35,343 nucleotides of DNA from NCBI GenBank assembly GCA_011524525.1, contig WTKE01000088.1, positions 1-35,343 of the forward strand, given 5' to 3'. Positions 1-8,766 of this stretch are shown in pieces (position 1 is the stretch's first letter; every line of letters starts with the position of its first letter). Made by a program: the position numbers and the translations under genes. A model generated the notes under the pieces. The model saw only the letters and a program-made list of their open reading frames with translations, did no database searches and was not told where the DNA came from. This DNA comes from Bacillus sp. (in: firmicutes) (GTDB lineage Bacteria; Bacillota; Bacilli; Bacillales; Cytobacillaceae).

Positions 1-49
1 ACCAAACAAAGTTAATTCGTTGTATCCTTGTGGATATTTTTGCAATGGT

Positions 50-195
50 AATGGAGATTTTCCGGTTATGCAAGGAAAATCTCCCCTTTTTCTCGTTTTT
101 TGAGTCAATAGTCGGAATTTCTCCGCCTATGTAAGCTATTTTTTATCGTATTTGCTAATTAAGCGAAATTTCTCCGTCTATTATGAACTCGGATG
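50..195. repeat. Three degenerate short repeats
   Basis: A motif like ATTTCTCCGCCTATG recurs around 115-130 and, changed, around 166-181 (spacing 51), with a weaker relative (ATTTTCCGGTTATG) near 57-70 (spacing about 61). No open frame accounts for it. The period is close to that of the two clear 52-bp arrays elsewhere in the window, but similarity is low and could be chance in AT-rich DNA. Confidence 0.3.
53..84 (+). terminator. Strong hairpin, possible terminator of a gene left of the window
   Basis: Perfect 11-bp stem GGAGATTTTCC / GGAAAATCTCC with a 10-nt loop, followed on the plus strand by CCTTTTTCTCG. The T-rich run fits a terminator for a plus-strand gene ending before the window. 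It also coincides with the first of three degenerate repeats here, so it could be a repeat element instead. Confidence 0.4.
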
Positions 196-200
196 CTTAA

Positions 201-221
201 TCCTTGAACATTTTTCAAGGA
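201..221. terminator. Hairpin downstream of ald
   Basis: Stem TCCTTGAA / TTCAAGGA with loop CATTT, 15 bases past the ald stop codon. The minus-strand side lacks a good U-tract, while the plus-strand side is followed by GCTTTTCTTG, so it terminates ald only weakly, or serves a plus-strand transcript. Confidence 0.4.
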
Positions 222-235
222 GCTTTTCTTGTATT

Positions 236-1354
236 CTATTTTTCTAATAGTTGACGAGAAGCTGCATATTCTAATCCATGAGCTTCTGCCACAGCTTCAT
301 ATGTCACATACCCTTCCAGAGTATTGATTCCTTTTAATAATGCTTCATTTTCAAGACAAGCTTTTTTGTAGCCCTTGTTTGCAATTTGAAGTGCATAAGG
401 TACCGTTACATTTGTTAAAGCCATTGTTGAAGTACGTGGTACTGCGCCAGGCATGTTGGCTACTGCATAATGTACAACCCCATGCTTTTCATATGTTGGC
501 TTATCATGTGTGGTAATACGATCAGTCGTTTCAAAAATACCACCTTGGTCAATGGCAATATCAACTACAACCGAGCCTGCTGACATCGACCGAATCATTT
601 CTTCTGTCACAAGCTTAGGTGCTTTTGCTCCTGGTATTAATACAGCACCAATGACTAAATCAGAGCTTTTTACTTCTTCAGCGATATTGTAGTGGTTAGA
701 CATTAGAGTCGTCACATCACTACCGAAAATGTCATCAAGCTGACGAAGTCTATCAGGACTAAGATCGATAATCGTGACACTTGCACCTAGACCAATCGCC
801 ATTTTTGCTGCATTTGTTCCTGCCACTCCACCACCAATGATGGTTACCTTTCCTCTATTCACGCCTGGCACACCAGCAAGCAGAATTCCTTTCCCGCCAT
901 GTACCTTCTCTAGGAATTGTGCACCAATCTGTGTAGCCATTCGTCCAGCTACCTCACTCATTGGAGTTAATAGCGGAAGGCTTCCATTGGAAAGTTGGAC
1001 CGTTTCATAGGCAATTCCAACTACTTTGTTTTCAATTAATGCCTTTGTTAATTCTGGCTCTGGAGCTAAATGTAAATATGTAAATAATATCAATCCTTCT
1101 CGGAAATACTGATATTCCTCTGGAAGTGGTTCTTTAACTTTCATAACCATATCCATCGACCACACTTCTAAAGCGCTTTCAATAATGGTAGCACCTGCAT
1201 CCACATAATCAGCGTCACTAAAACCTGATCCAAGACCAGCCCCTGTTTCAATATGTACCACATGCCCAAACTTCACTAAATTAATAACACCAGCAGGAGT
1301 CATCGCGACTCGATTTTCGTTATTCTTTATTTCTTTAGGAACTCCAATACGCAT
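236..1354 (-). CDS. ald: Alanine dehydrogenase
   Basis: NAD-dependent L-alanine dehydrogenase (alanine to pyruvate plus ammonia), cytosolic; in Bacillus it is used for alanine catabolism and supports sporulation. The 372-residue length is the family norm. Visible motifs: N-terminal [20 protein letters not shown], pyruvate-binding K74 in MKVKEP, catalytic H95 in TYLHLAP, a Rossmann NAD site ([11 protein letters not shown]) near 170-180 and the DIAIDQGG loop. The start is ATG with GGAGGG eight bases upstream. It is transcribed divergently from the penicillin-binding protein and has no operon partner. I saw no convincing AdeR-type site. Identification is secure. Confidence 0.97.
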   Translation of the reverse strand: MRIGVPKEIKNNENRVAMTPAGVINLVKFGHVVHIETGAGLGSGFSDADYVDAGATIIESALEVWSMDMVMKVKEPLPEEYQYFREGLILFTYLHLAPEPELTKALIENKVVGIAYETVQLSNGSLPLLTPMSEVAGRMATQIGAQFLEKVHGGKGILLAGVPGVNRGKVTIIGGGVAGTNAAKMAIGLGASVTIIDLSPDRLRQLDDIFGSDVTTLMSNHYNIAEEVKSSDLVIGAVLIPGAKAPKLVTEEMIRSMSAGSVVVDIAIDQGGIFETTDRITTHDKPTYEKHGVVHYAVANMPGAVPRTSTMALTNVTVPYALQIANKGYKKACLENEALLKGINTLEGYVTYEAVAEAHGLEYAASRQLLEK

Positions 1355-1462
1355 GTCTTACCCTCCAAAATATGTAATCAGTGATCATGAAGCCGATAAT
1401 AAATATACCACTTTTTTATTATAGGAATAAAGAGATTTCTGTCATCCTTTGACATAATTTCC

Positions 1463-1471
1463 TGTTATAAT
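1463..1471 (+). promoter_or_regulatory. Extended -10 promoter of the penicillin-binding protein
   Basis: TGTTATAAT is a perfect TGnTATAAT extended -10 element. TTGACA at 1449-1454 lies only 11 bases upstream, too close to pair with it, so the element probably works without a -35. The in-frame ATG at 1470 overlaps this -10 and so cannot be the translation start. Confidence 0.6.
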
Positions 1472-1505
1472 GGTCATAATTTCATTTTTAAAGGATAGGT
1501 ATTCA

Positions 1506-3584
1506 ATGGAACGATTCGAAACATTTCGTAATGCAATCATTCGATTTTGGAGAAACACACATATTACCCAATTTTTATTATTACTTCTTCTAGTTTTTGT
1601 ATTATTTGCGATTCTTTATTTTGCTTTCCTCGCAAGCCAAGCAAATGTACAAACCTTAAAGGAAGGGTTAAAACAATCAACAGTTATTTACGACAAGGAC
1701 GGAGATGTGGCTACAGAGATTAGCACAAATCGAAACAAAGGCGTGGAGATTTCAGATCTCCCTGATTATGTTGGCAATGCAGTTGTTGCTATAGAAGATC
1801 ACCGCTTCTATGAGCATAATGGATTTGACTTGAAAGGTATTACTAGAGCATTCTTTAAAAATTTACTGGCTGGTCGTATTACCGGAGGCGGTAGTACATT
1901 AACTCAGCAATTAACCAAAAATGCCTTACTCTCCCCTGAGAGAACGTATAAAAGAAAAATTGAAGAATTATTTCTTGCACTTGAAATCGAAAAAAAATAT
2001 GAAAAAGAAGAAATCCTTCAGATGTATTTGAATCAAGTATACTTTGGACATGGTGCATGGGGAATTGATCAAGCAGCGGCCAAGTATTTTAATAAAAGTG
2101 CTAGTGAATTAACTATTAGCGAATCTGCATTGCTTGCTGGACTACTTCAGGCACCTTCTGCACGTAATCCATTTCAAAATTACGATGGAGCGATTGAACG
2201 TAGGGATGTTGTTTTAGCAAAAATGAAGGAAAGTACATTTATCACTGAGCAGGAGTATAAGGAAGCGATAGATGAAAAGATTGTTCTTGAAGAAGGGGGC
2301 GGAAGCTTTCTAGATCGAAAATATCCTTCTTATACAGATGCAGTCCTTGACGAAGCGATATCAAAATATGGCTTAACACAGGAAGAAATCTTAACTAGAG
2401 GGTACAAAATTTATACAGAAATGGACCAAAACCTTCAGTCCTCACTGGAAACCATCTATTCAAATACCAACAATTTTCCAAGAGGAAAGAACGATGCCAT
2501 TGTTCAAAGTGGTTCCGTACTTCTAGATCCGTCGACTGGCGGGATAAGAGCACTAGTTGGAGGACGTGGAGAATCCGTTTTCCGTGGATTTAATCGGGCG
2601 ACCCATTTAAAGGCACAGCCAGGATCAACATTAAAGCCATTAGCTGTTTATACCCCTGCACTAGAAGAAGGATATACCTTATCCTCGGTACTAGAAGATA
2701 AACAGCAGGCATTTGGTGACTACCAACCCGAAAACTATAATAAAACATATGCTGGTGAAGTCCCTATGTATGTTGCACTGCAGGAATCTCTAAATCTTCC
2801 ATCGGTTTGGTTACTAGATCAAATCGGGTTGAACAAAGGAATAGAAGCGTTAAATAAATTTGGCATTCCACTCCAGGAAGAGGATGAACATTTAGCGATC
2901 GCACTTGGAGGAATGAATGAAGGTACTTCTCCACTCCGATTAGCCGCAGCTTATTCTACCTTTGCCAATAAGGGGAAACGAGCTGATGATCATCTTATAA
3001 CAAAAATAGAAGGTCCAACGGGAAATATTATTGCTGAACATAAAAAGAAGGTCGTACAAGTAACAACGAAAAAAGTCGCAAATGAAATAACCTCCATGCT
3101 TTTAAATGTTGTGGAATCAGGAACGGGTACCGCTGCACAAATTAACGGATCACCTATCGCTGGAAAAACAGGGTCTACCCAGCTAAGCTTTTCAGGCGTT
3201 GATGGAACAAAGGATCAATGGTTTGTCGGTTATACGCCTGACCTAGTGGGTGCCATTTGGATTGGTTATGATCAAACCGACCAAGATCATTATTTATCCG
3301 GTTCAAGTTCAGAAACAGTCGTTCCAATCTTCAAGAAGATTATGGAGGCGGCCATTCCATATACGGATCAAACATCCTTTTCGGTGAAATCTGTAAATGC
3401 TAGAATGCAAGGAGAACAAGACGCAGAAGAAACGCAAGAAGCAATTAAGGAAAAAGCAGAAAAGATTGAGCAAGTGATTAAAGAAGAGAGCTCAAAATGG
3501 AGCCAAGTGATAGATAAAATGAAAGAGGACGTAAAAACTTTCGGAGGGTTATTGAAGGACAAACTCCAAGAACTTAATCAGTAG
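1506..3584 (+). CDS. Class A penicillin-binding protein (transglycosylase/transpeptidase)
   Basis: Bifunctional peptidoglycan synthase of 692 residues. A cytoplasmic N-terminus is followed by a membrane anchor at about 24-46. The glycosyltransferase domain has catalytic E97 in EDHRFYEH, then GGSTLTQQLTKN, KRKIEELFLALEIE and YLNQVYFG. The transpeptidase domain has S374-T-L-K377, S428-L-N and K554-T-G. A charged helical tail covers roughly the last 60 residues. The start at 1506 (MERFETF) has AAAGGATAGG upstream; the longer in-frame start at 1470 sits on the -10 box. Length and layout resemble B. subtilis PbpG/PbpF (PBP2d/2c), which act in spore wall synthesis, but I cannot separate those from other class A members. 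Confidence 0.93.
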   Translation: MERFETFRNAIIRFWRNTHITQFLLLLLLVFVLFAILYFAFLASQANVQTLKEGLKQSTVIYDKDGDVATEISTNRNKGVEISDLPDYVGNAVVAIEDHRFYEHNGFDLKGITRAFFKNLLAGRITGGGSTLTQQLTKNALLSPERTYKRKIEELFLALEIEKKYEKEEILQMYLNQVYFGHGAWGIDQAAAKYFNKSASELTISESALLAGLLQAPSARNPFQNYDGAIERRDVVLAKMKESTFITEQEYKEAIDEKIVLEEGGGSFLDRKYPSYTDAVLDEAISKYGLTQEEILTRGYKIYTEMDQNLQSSLETIYSNTNNFPRGKNDAIVQSGSVLLDPSTGGIRALVGGRGESVFRGFNRATHLKAQPGSTLKPLAVYTPALEEGYTLSSVLEDKQQAFGDYQPENYNKTYAGEVPMYVALQESLNLPSVWLLDQIGLNKGIEALNKFGIPLQEEDEHLAIALGGMNEGTSPLRLAAAYSTFANKGKRADDHLITKIEGPTGNIIAEHKKKVVQVTTKKVANEITSMLLNVVESGTGTAAQINGSPIAGKTGSTQLSFSGVDGTKDQWFVGYTPDLVGAIWIGYDQTDQDHYLSGSSSETVVPIFKKIMEAAIPYTDQTSFSVKSVNARMQGEQDAEETQEAIKEKAEKIEQVIKEESSKWSQVIDKMKEDVKTFGGLLKDKLQELNQ

Positions 3585-3592
3585 TGTGATAA

Positions 3593-3621
3593 AAAAAGGA
3601 AGCCTCCTGAGCTTCCTTTTT
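3593..3621. terminator. Bidirectional terminator between PBP and the small minus-strand gene
   Basis: 11-bp stem AAAAAGGAAGC / GCTTCCTTTTT with a 7-nt loop. There is a T-run on both strands, so it can end the plus-strand PBP transcript and the minus-strand small gene that stops at 3628. Confidence 0.8.
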
Positions 3622-3627
3622 CATTGC

Positions 3628-3798
3628 TTATTCAGATTCATTTCCAAACATGCTTTCGTACTTTTCATTGTCAAACTGACCGTTTGGCTGATCGATGACA
3701 CCACTATTATAGGCATCCATAATTTGTTCACTAACGCTGCTCTCGCCTTGCTGGTCGTAAATATAATGCGACTGCCCTTTCATCTCTTCCTTTTTCAT
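3628..3798 (-). CDS. Small acidic hydrophilic protein, 56 residues, unrecognised
   Basis: A short open frame reading MKKEEMKGQSHYIYDQQ at the start and KYESMFGNESE at the end. It has a good ribosome binding site (AAAGGAG, ten bases before ATG) and ends just before a bidirectional terminator, so it is a self-contained unit convergent with the PBP gene. The product is acidic, has no cysteine, signal peptide or membrane segment, and contains a helical stretch SVSEQIMDAYNSGVID. The plus-strand frame over the same bases has no ribosome binding site and reads as a shadow. I do not recognise the family. Small proteins of this type are common in spore formers, but no sporulation sigma-factor site is clear upstream. 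Confidence 0.72.
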   Translation of the reverse strand: MKKEEMKGQSHYIYDQQGESSVSEQIMDAYNSGVIDQPNGQFDNEKYESMFGNESE

Positions 3799-3882
3799 TG
3801 ATTTTGAGCTCCTTTAAAGTGTATTTTCCCGCCTCTATTATTTTTCGAAAAATTGCTACAGATATACATGAATTGGGTATTG

Positions 3883-3888
3883 TATAAT
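3883..3888 (+). promoter_or_regulatory. -10 box of the universal stress protein gene
   Basis: A consensus TATAAT lies 22 bases before the chosen ATG at 3911. No -35 box sits at the usual distance (TTGCTA at 3853 is 24 bases away), so only the -10 is supported. Confidence 0.45.
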
Positions 3889-3910
3889 AAAAGTGAAGGA
3901 GGAGATGAAC

Positions 3911-4357
3911 ATGAGTCTTACGTATAAAAAGATATTAGTTGCTGTGGATGGTTCTAAAGAAGCAGAATGGGCTTTTAAGAAATCAATCGAAGTGGCCAAA
4001 CGGAACAATGCAACTATTTTATTAGCTCACATCATCGACACTCGAACTTTTGCAACCGTTGAAGCCTATGACCGTACGATTGCGGAAAGAGCAGACAAGT
4101 TTGCTACAGAGCTAATGGAAAGCTACAAAGAGCAGGCATTGAATGCAGGAGTTCAACATGTAACCTACGAGATTGATTATGGTTCTCCAAAGGTGAAAAT
4201 TCCTAAAGACTTAGCGAAAAAGCATGAAGTGGATTTAATTATTTGTGGAGCAACAGGCTTGAATGCGGTAGAACGATTTTTAATCGGAAGCGTATCCGAA
4301 CATATTACCCGTTATGCACGCTGTGATGTTTTGGTTGTTCGTACTGAAAAAGAATAA
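3911..4357 (+). CDS. Universal stress protein (UspA family)
   Basis: 148-residue single-domain Usp fold beginning MSLTYKKILVAVDGS. The ATP-binding signature G-2x-G-9x-G-S is complete (GATG, nine residues, GS), so it is predicted to be an ATP-binding member. The start at 3911 leaves eight bases to the AAGGAGG site; the upstream in-frame ATGs lie on or next to that site. It is monocistronic and shares a bidirectional terminator with argH. These proteins support survival under starvation or stress; the exact role is unknown. Confidence 0.92.
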   Translation: MSLTYKKILVAVDGSKEAEWAFKKSIEVAKRNNATILLAHIIDTRTFATVEAYDRTIAERADKFATELMESYKEQALNAGVQHVTYEIDYGSPKVKIPKDLAKKHEVDLIICGATGLNAVERFLIGSVSEHITRYARCDVLVVRTEKE

Positions 4358-4364
4358 ATAGCAC

Positions 4365-4399
4365 AGAAAAGCACGCTTTAATCATTAGCGTGCTTTTCT
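4365..4399. terminator. Bidirectional terminator shared by usp and argH
   Basis: Perfect 13-bp stem AGAAAAGCACGCT / AGCGTGCTTTTCT with a 9-nt loop. The argH stop codon begins the loop and the last argH codons form one arm, so coding and termination sequence overlap. T-rich ends lie on both strands. Confidence 0.88.
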
Positions 4400-5772
4400 T
4401 GCTTTATCTTTGATTTTGCTTTGACAATGGCCTCTTCTACCTGAGCAAACCCTGTTCCCCCTGCTGAGTTTCTACGTTTCACTGCAGTGACTGGGTTTAA
4501 CACCTCATATATATCATTCTCAAATAGTGGATTTGCTTCCTTATATTGTTCTAGTGGTAAGTCAGCCAAATAGCATTGACTTTGAACGCATGTAAGCACG
4601 AGCTTTCCTACGATTTCATGAGCTTCACGGAACGGGATTCCTTTCCCTGATAAATAATCAGCAAGCTCTGTCGCATTAGAGAAGTCTTGCTTTGTAGCAA
4701 CTTCCATTTCGTTTGTATTCACTTTCATGGTTTCAACCATTCCAGCGAAAATTTTCAATGAGCCAGTAATTGTCTTTACCGTATCAAACATGCCCTCTTT
4801 ATCTTCCTGCATATCCTTGTTGTAAGCAAGCGGCAGACCCTTTAAAACCGTTAGCAAGCCAAAGAGATTGCCATATACTCTTCCTGTCTTTCCACGGATT
4901 AACTCAGCCATATCAGGATTTTTCTTTTGCGGCATAATGCTAGATCCAGTCGTAAAGCTATCATCAAGCTCAATAAAGCGAAACTCTTGACTTGACCATA
5001 AAATAAACTCCTCAGCAAGTCTTGATAAATGCATCATCAAGATGGAGCTTCCAGACATAAATTCCAATATAAAATCTCGGTCACTAACAGCATCTAAACT
5101 ATTCTCATAAATACTAGAAAACTCTAGTAGGCTAGCTGTAAGTTCACGGTCAATAGGAAATGTAGTTCCGGCTAAAGCTCCTGCACCTAGTGGAGATTTA
5201 TTAATTCTCTTAATACTTTCTTGGAATCTCTCTTTGTCACGCTCAAGCATCCAAAAATAAGCAAGCAAATGGTGAGCAAAAGAGATAGGCTGTGCTCTTT
5301 GTAAGTGTGTATAGCCTGGCATGACGGTTTCTACATGCTTTTCGGCCTGCACTAACAGACTTTGCTGCAGTCCTTCAATCAGTTCAACAACATGCAAAGT
5401 TTCCTTACGTAAGTACAAATGCATATCTGTTGCCACTTGGTCATTTCTACTTCTTCCTGTATGGAGCTTTCCACCAACAGGACCAATTAACTGGATAAGC
5501 TGACTCTCAAGATTTAAGTGAATATCCTCTAATTCTACGGAGAATTCAAGTTCATCATTGATTGCCTTTTCTTGTAAAACCTTTAGCCCATCAGTAATTT
5601 GAGCTGCTTCCTCGTGCGATATAATACCGCACGAAGAGAGCATACTTACATGTGCTAAACTACCTTGAATATCTTCTAGGACTAGCTCTTTATCAAAGGA
5701 AATGGAGGCTCCAAATTCGTCTACCCATTCCTCTGCTGTTTTGGTAAAGCGTCCTCCCCAAAGCTTTTTCAC
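4378..5772 (-). CDS. argH: Argininosuccinate lyase
   Basis: Last step of arginine synthesis: argininosuccinate to arginine plus fumarate. The 464 residues match the family. Signatures are [12 protein letters not shown] (106-116), H156 in [10 protein letters not shown] and the fumarase/lyase signature [12 protein letters not shown] (276-287) with catalytic S277. Translation starts at GTG, whose GTGA overlaps the TGA of argG, implying translational coupling; AGAAGGTGA in the end of argG serves as ribosome binding site. It is the second gene of an argGH operon under the ARG boxes upstream of argG. Confidence 0.97.
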   Translation of the reverse strand: MKKLWGGRFTKTAEEWVDEFGASISFDKELVLEDIQGSLAHVSMLSSCGIISHEEAAQITDGLKVLQEKAINDELEFSVELEDIHLNLESQLIQLIGPVGGKLHTGRSRNDQVATDMHLYLRKETLHVVELIEGLQQSLLVQAEKHVETVMPGYTHLQRAQPISFAHHLLAYFWMLERDKERFQESIKRINKSPLGAGALAGTTFPIDRELTASLLEFSSIYENSLDAVSDRDFILEFMSGSSILMMHLSRLAEEFILWSSQEFRFIELDDSFTTGSSIMPQKKNPDMAELIRGKTGRVYGNLFGLLTVLKGLPLAYNKDMQEDKEGMFDTVKTITGSLKIFAGMVETMKVNTNEMEVATKQDFSNATELADYLSGKGIPFREAHEIVGKLVLTCVQSQCYLADLPLEQYKEANPLFENDIYEVLNPVTAVKRRNSAGGTGFAQVEEAIVKAKSKIKQEKHAND

Positions 5773-6974
5773 ACAGTCACCTTCTTTTGTTGCACTTGTG
5801 ATTGAACCTTAGTTGGCAGACCCCATAGTTGGATAAAACCAACCGCAGATTGATGGTCAAACTGATCTTCTGCTGTATATGTTGCTAATTTTTCATCATA
5901 CAAGGAGTAAGCTGACTTTCTTCCTTCAACAATCGCATGACCTTTAAATAGCTTCACACGAACGGTACCTGTTACATACTTTTGCGTTTCCTTAAGGAAT
6001 GCTTTTAAAGCAATAGTTAGTGGAGAGAACCAAAGTCCATCATAAATCACTTCAGCAATCTTCTTGCTAATAATTGGTTTAAAATGAGCTACTTCCTTCA
6101 CAAGTGTTAAGTCTTCAAGCTCTTTGTGTGCTTTTAATAATGTCATCGCTCCTGGGCACTCATACACTTCACGAGATTTAATTCCCACAAGTCGGTTTTC
6201 TACATGGTCGATACGGCCAACACCATGCTTACCAGCCAATCCATTTAATTCTAAAATAAGTTGTGAAAGTGGGTAGCTCTTTCCGTTTAAGCTAACAGGA
6301 ACTCCACTAACAAACTCAATTTCAACGATATCCGCTTGATCTGGTGTTTGCTCAAGTGGCAATGTAATATCGTATGCACCTTCTGGTGGTGCTGCCCAAG
6401 GATCTTCTAATACTCCACATTCCGCTGCTCTTCCCCAAAGATTTTGGTCAATAGAATATGGGCTATCTAAGTTGATCGGAATTGGAATTCCGTTGTTCTT
6501 TGCATACTCAATTTCCTCTTCACGAGACCAGCTCCACTCACGTACTGGAGCAAGAACCTTTAAATCAGGGTTTAACGCAGAAATGGATACTTCAAAACGA
6601 ACTTGGTCGTTTCCTTTTCCAGTACAACCATGCGCTACCGCAACTGCTCCTTCTTGCTCAGCAACTTCTACTAATTTTTTTGCAATTAGCGGACGAGATA
6701 GTGCTGATACAAGAGGGTACTTATCTTCATACATCGCTTGTGCTTGCAGTGCAACCAATGCATATTCATGCGCGAATTCTTCTTTTGCATCAATCACGTA
6801 CGATGATACCGCACCTACCTGCAATGCTTTCTCTTTAATAAAGTCTAAATCTTTACCTTCTCCTACATCCAAACAACACGCAACTACTGCATAACCTTGA
6901 TCTTGAAGCCATTTTACTGCTACTGATGTATCTAATCCTCCTGAATAAGCAAGAACAACTTTTTGAACTGACAT
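5769..6974 (-). CDS. argG: Argininosuccinate synthase
   Basis: ATP-dependent ligation of citrulline and aspartate to argininosuccinate, cytosolic. The 401-residue protein has the N-type PP-loop [10 protein letters not shown] (9-18), [14 protein letters not shown] and the [30 protein letters not shown] block shared by the family. ATG is preceded by TAGGAGGATTACC. First gene of argGH; two ARG-box-like palindromes upstream point to arginine repression by the ArgR/AhrC family. Confidence 0.97.
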   Translation of the reverse strand: MSVQKVVLAYSGGLDTSVAVKWLQDQGYAVVACCLDVGEGKDLDFIKEKALQVGAVSSYVIDAKEEFAHEYALVALQAQAMYEDKYPLVSALSRPLIAKKLVEVAEQEGAVAVAHGCTGKGNDQVRFEVSISALNPDLKVLAPVREWSWSREEEIEYAKNNGIPIPINLDSPYSIDQNLWGRAAECGVLEDPWAAPPEGAYDITLPLEQTPDQADIVEIEFVSGVPVSLNGKSYPLSQLILELNGLAGKHGVGRIDHVENRLVGIKSREVYECPGAMTLLKAHKELEDLTLVKEVAHFKPIISKKIAEVIYDGLWFSPLTIALKAFLKETQKYVTGTVRVKLFKGHAIVEGRKSAYSLYDEKLATYTAEDQFDHQSAVGFIQLWGLPTKVQSQVQQKKVTV

Positions 6975-6991
6975 GGTAATCCTCCTAATAT

Positions 6992-7005
6992 CGAATAAAT
7001 ATTCA
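6992..7005. promoter_or_regulatory. ARG box (ArgR/AhrC operator), proximal
   Basis: CGAATAAATATTCA matches the ARG box TGAATWWWWATTCA at 13 of 14 positions. It sits 18 bases upstream of the argG start, where bound repressor could block transcription or initiation. Confidence 0.7.
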
Positions 7006-7068
7006 AATGATTTATATTTTTATACTTTAATAATATGTATACAAATGTAACAATTTTTCTTCCTATTT

Positions 7069-7082
7069 TCAATACTTATTCT
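7069..7082. promoter_or_regulatory. ARG box-like site, distal
   Basis: Read on the minus strand, AGAATAAGTATTGA matches the ARG box at 11 of 14 positions. It lies 77 bases centre to centre from the proximal box, with very AT-rich DNA (the likely argG promoter) between, as expected for a two-site operator. Confidence 0.45.
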
Positions 7083-7185
7083 TAAAAATGTATAAAAATT
7101 TATTAAAATTTTTCTCAAGCTTTCGTCTGGAAGGCATGAAAAGACTGTAGTAGAATGATTATAAGATGAAAGGAAGGAGCTTTTA

Positions 7186-7500
7186 ATGAATAAATACTTT
7201 GAATTAAATGAAAGATTAGGTATCAAGCTCCCTGCTTTGCATAAAAACTGGGAGGATTATACCTTTCATACACAGCAAAGCATTCTGTTGGAGTGGGAGA
7301 AAATTAGAGGATATATTCCAGATCGAATTGCAGAACTAGAAGAACATATTAATATGAAGCAAGCCTCTTTATCAGATGAAAGTGATTTTCGGAAATCATG
7401 CCAATTAAATACTGAAATTGCTGAACTCGCTTCCATCATTAATGATTTATGGCTGTGGTATAGAACAAACCAGGATATTGGCGGAAAAGCCCACCATTAA
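7186..7500 (+). CDS. Conserved-looking helical protein, unrecognised, 104 residues
   Basis: The open frame has a clear ribosome binding site (GAAAGGAAGGAG, then six bases to ATG) and its own terminator six bases after the stop, so it is very likely a real monocistronic gene. The product is soluble and mostly helical, rich in W and E (NWEDYTFHTQQSILLEWEKIRG; NDLWLWYRTNQDIGG), with a coiled-coil-like stretch around 45-85. It has no signal peptide or membrane segment. It is divergent from argG across a 211-base AT-rich gap. I cannot assign a family. Confidence 0.75.
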   Translation: MNKYFELNERLGIKLPALHKNWEDYTFHTQQSILLEWEKIRGYIPDRIAELEEHINMKQASLSDESDFRKSCQLNTEIAELASIINDLWLWYRTNQDIGGKAHH

Positions 7501-7534
7501 AAGAACCTTCAGACGGCCTGAAGGCTCTTTTTAT
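7498..7534. terminator. Bidirectional terminator
   Basis: Stem CCTTCAG / CTGAAGG with loop ACGGC (7506-7524), extended by an A-run and T-run across a mismatch. Serves the 104-residue gene on plus and the metallophosphatase on minus. Confidence 0.8.
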
Positions 7535-7540
7535 TCTTTA

Positions 7541-8668
7541 TTATTTTTTTATATACTCTAGCGTGTTTGAATGATCGTTTCTCAATGCATCAATAATTTC
7601 CTCGTCCGGCTGGACAAGAGGCACCTTTTCTTTTCCCGATTTTTTATAAATCGATCTCACTTCAGATCGAGAGTCTACTACCTTCCACTCATCATTTACC
7701 TTGCTGATTGACAAATCAATGATCCCTAAATGATTCCCCCAATATCCAGCTTGAACTAATGCCGTATTACGGATGGTGCCTTTTTCAATATTAATAAATT
7801 GTTGCTGTAAAAAATAATCATCATTCGGAAATAGAGAGTGGCTATGACCATATAGGATCGCATCAATTCCTGCCACTTCTGTTAACGCCATGACACTATT
7901 TTCATTTTTGTTTACTACACCCTCATCGGCAGCCAGGCCAGCATGGGCTAAAACGATAATGATGTCCGCACCTTTTCCCTTCATAATCGGTATGAAATGT
8001 TTAGCTGAAGACACCATGCTTTTTATTTTAATTTTTCCCTTAAAATGCTCCTCATCCCACTTGGCTGCAATAGGAGTAATTAACCCAAGTACACCGACCT
8101 TGATATTTTGTTCAACCCCCATTGTATCTGTAAATCTTTTATCTAATATGAGGTACGGATTAAAATAGTTGATATCATCAAATGCGTGTAAATTATGATC
8201 TTCCACATAAATATTAGCATTTACATATGGAAAATCAGCTCCCCGTAAGCTCGTTTGCAAGAAGTCTAAACCGAAATTAAACTCATGATTTCCAAGTGTT
8301 GCTCCGTCATATCGGAGACGATTTAACGCCTTAAATGCTGGATGGATAAAGCTTTGGTCAAATTGATACGTTTTAGAAGCAAGCTCAGCTAATGCACTTC
8401 CTTGAATTAAATCACCATTATCAAATAAAAGCGTATTTTTTGCTTCCTTTCTTGCTTCTTTAATCAAACTTGCCGTCCTTGCAAATCCGAATTCTACTGT
8501 TTTTTGATTGTTTCGATAATCATAATCCATCATATAACTATGTAGATCTGTCGTCTCGAGTATACGTAGTTTAATTGAAGGAGGAACTGGCTCCTCTATT
8601 GCCATCATTTGCTCAGCAGGTGATGCAATAAGAAAGGCAAAAATTACGAAAAAGAATAAATTTCTCAT
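7541..8668 (-). CDS. Secreted 5'-nucleotidase/CpdB-type metallophosphatase, single domain
   Basis: 375-residue secreted or surface protein with an N-terminal signal peptide (MRNLFFFVIFAFLIASPAEQ). The calcineurin-like metallophosphoesterase motifs are complete: TTDLHSY, DNGDLIQGS, GNHEFNFG, LAHAG and GHSHSLF, so the di-metal site should be intact. It resembles the N-terminal half of 2',3'-cyclic-nucleotide 2'-phosphodiesterase/3'-nucleotidase (CpdB, YfkN family). Those proteins continue past the helix NTLEYIKK into a C-terminal substrate-binding domain; here the frame stops exactly there, in an A-run, and a terminator follows. It may be a functional one-domain enzyme or a truncation. The start has AGAAGGTGG upstream. 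Confidence 0.85.
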   Translation of the reverse strand: MRNLFFFVIFAFLIASPAEQMMAIEEPVPPSIKLRILETTDLHSYMMDYDYRNNQKTVEFGFARTASLIKEARKEAKNTLLFDNGDLIQGSALAELASKTYQFDQSFIHPAFKALNRLRYDGATLGNHEFNFGLDFLQTSLRGADFPYVNANIYVEDHNLHAFDDINYFNPYLILDKRFTDTMGVEQNIKVGVLGLITPIAAKWDEEHFKGKIKIKSMVSSAKHFIPIMKGKGADIIIVLAHAGLAADEGVVNKNENSVMALTEVAGIDAILYGHSHSLFPNDDYFLQQQFINIEKGTIRNTALVQAGYWGNHLGIIDLSISKVNDEWKVVDSRSEVRSIYKKSGKEKVPLVQPDEEIIDALRNDHSNTLEYIKK

Positions 8669-8735
8669 CTAGCCACCTTCTAATGTAAGAAGTGATTGAT
8701 TTATTACTCTTCCCAAACTGCCCTTCAATTAACCA

Positions 8736-8766
8736 AAAAAAGTGAGAACTAGTGTCTCACTTTTTT
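8736..8766 (-). terminator. Terminator of moaB
   Basis: 12-bp stem AAAAAAGTGAGA / TCTCACTTTTTT with a 7-nt loop. The moaB stop codon (8765-8767) lies at the stem base. A-rich and T-rich flanks make it usable in both directions. Confidence 0.85.

Noticed and set aside
1449-1471. TTGACA plus TATAAT as a full sigma-A promoter for the PBP gene
   Set aside because: Only 11 bases separate the boxes; the extended -10 alone is the better reading.
3586-3801. Plus-strand 71-residue frame after the PBP gene
   Set aside because: It begins two bases after the PBP stop, crosses the terminator hairpin, has no ribosome binding site and is the antisense of the better-supported 56-residue gene.
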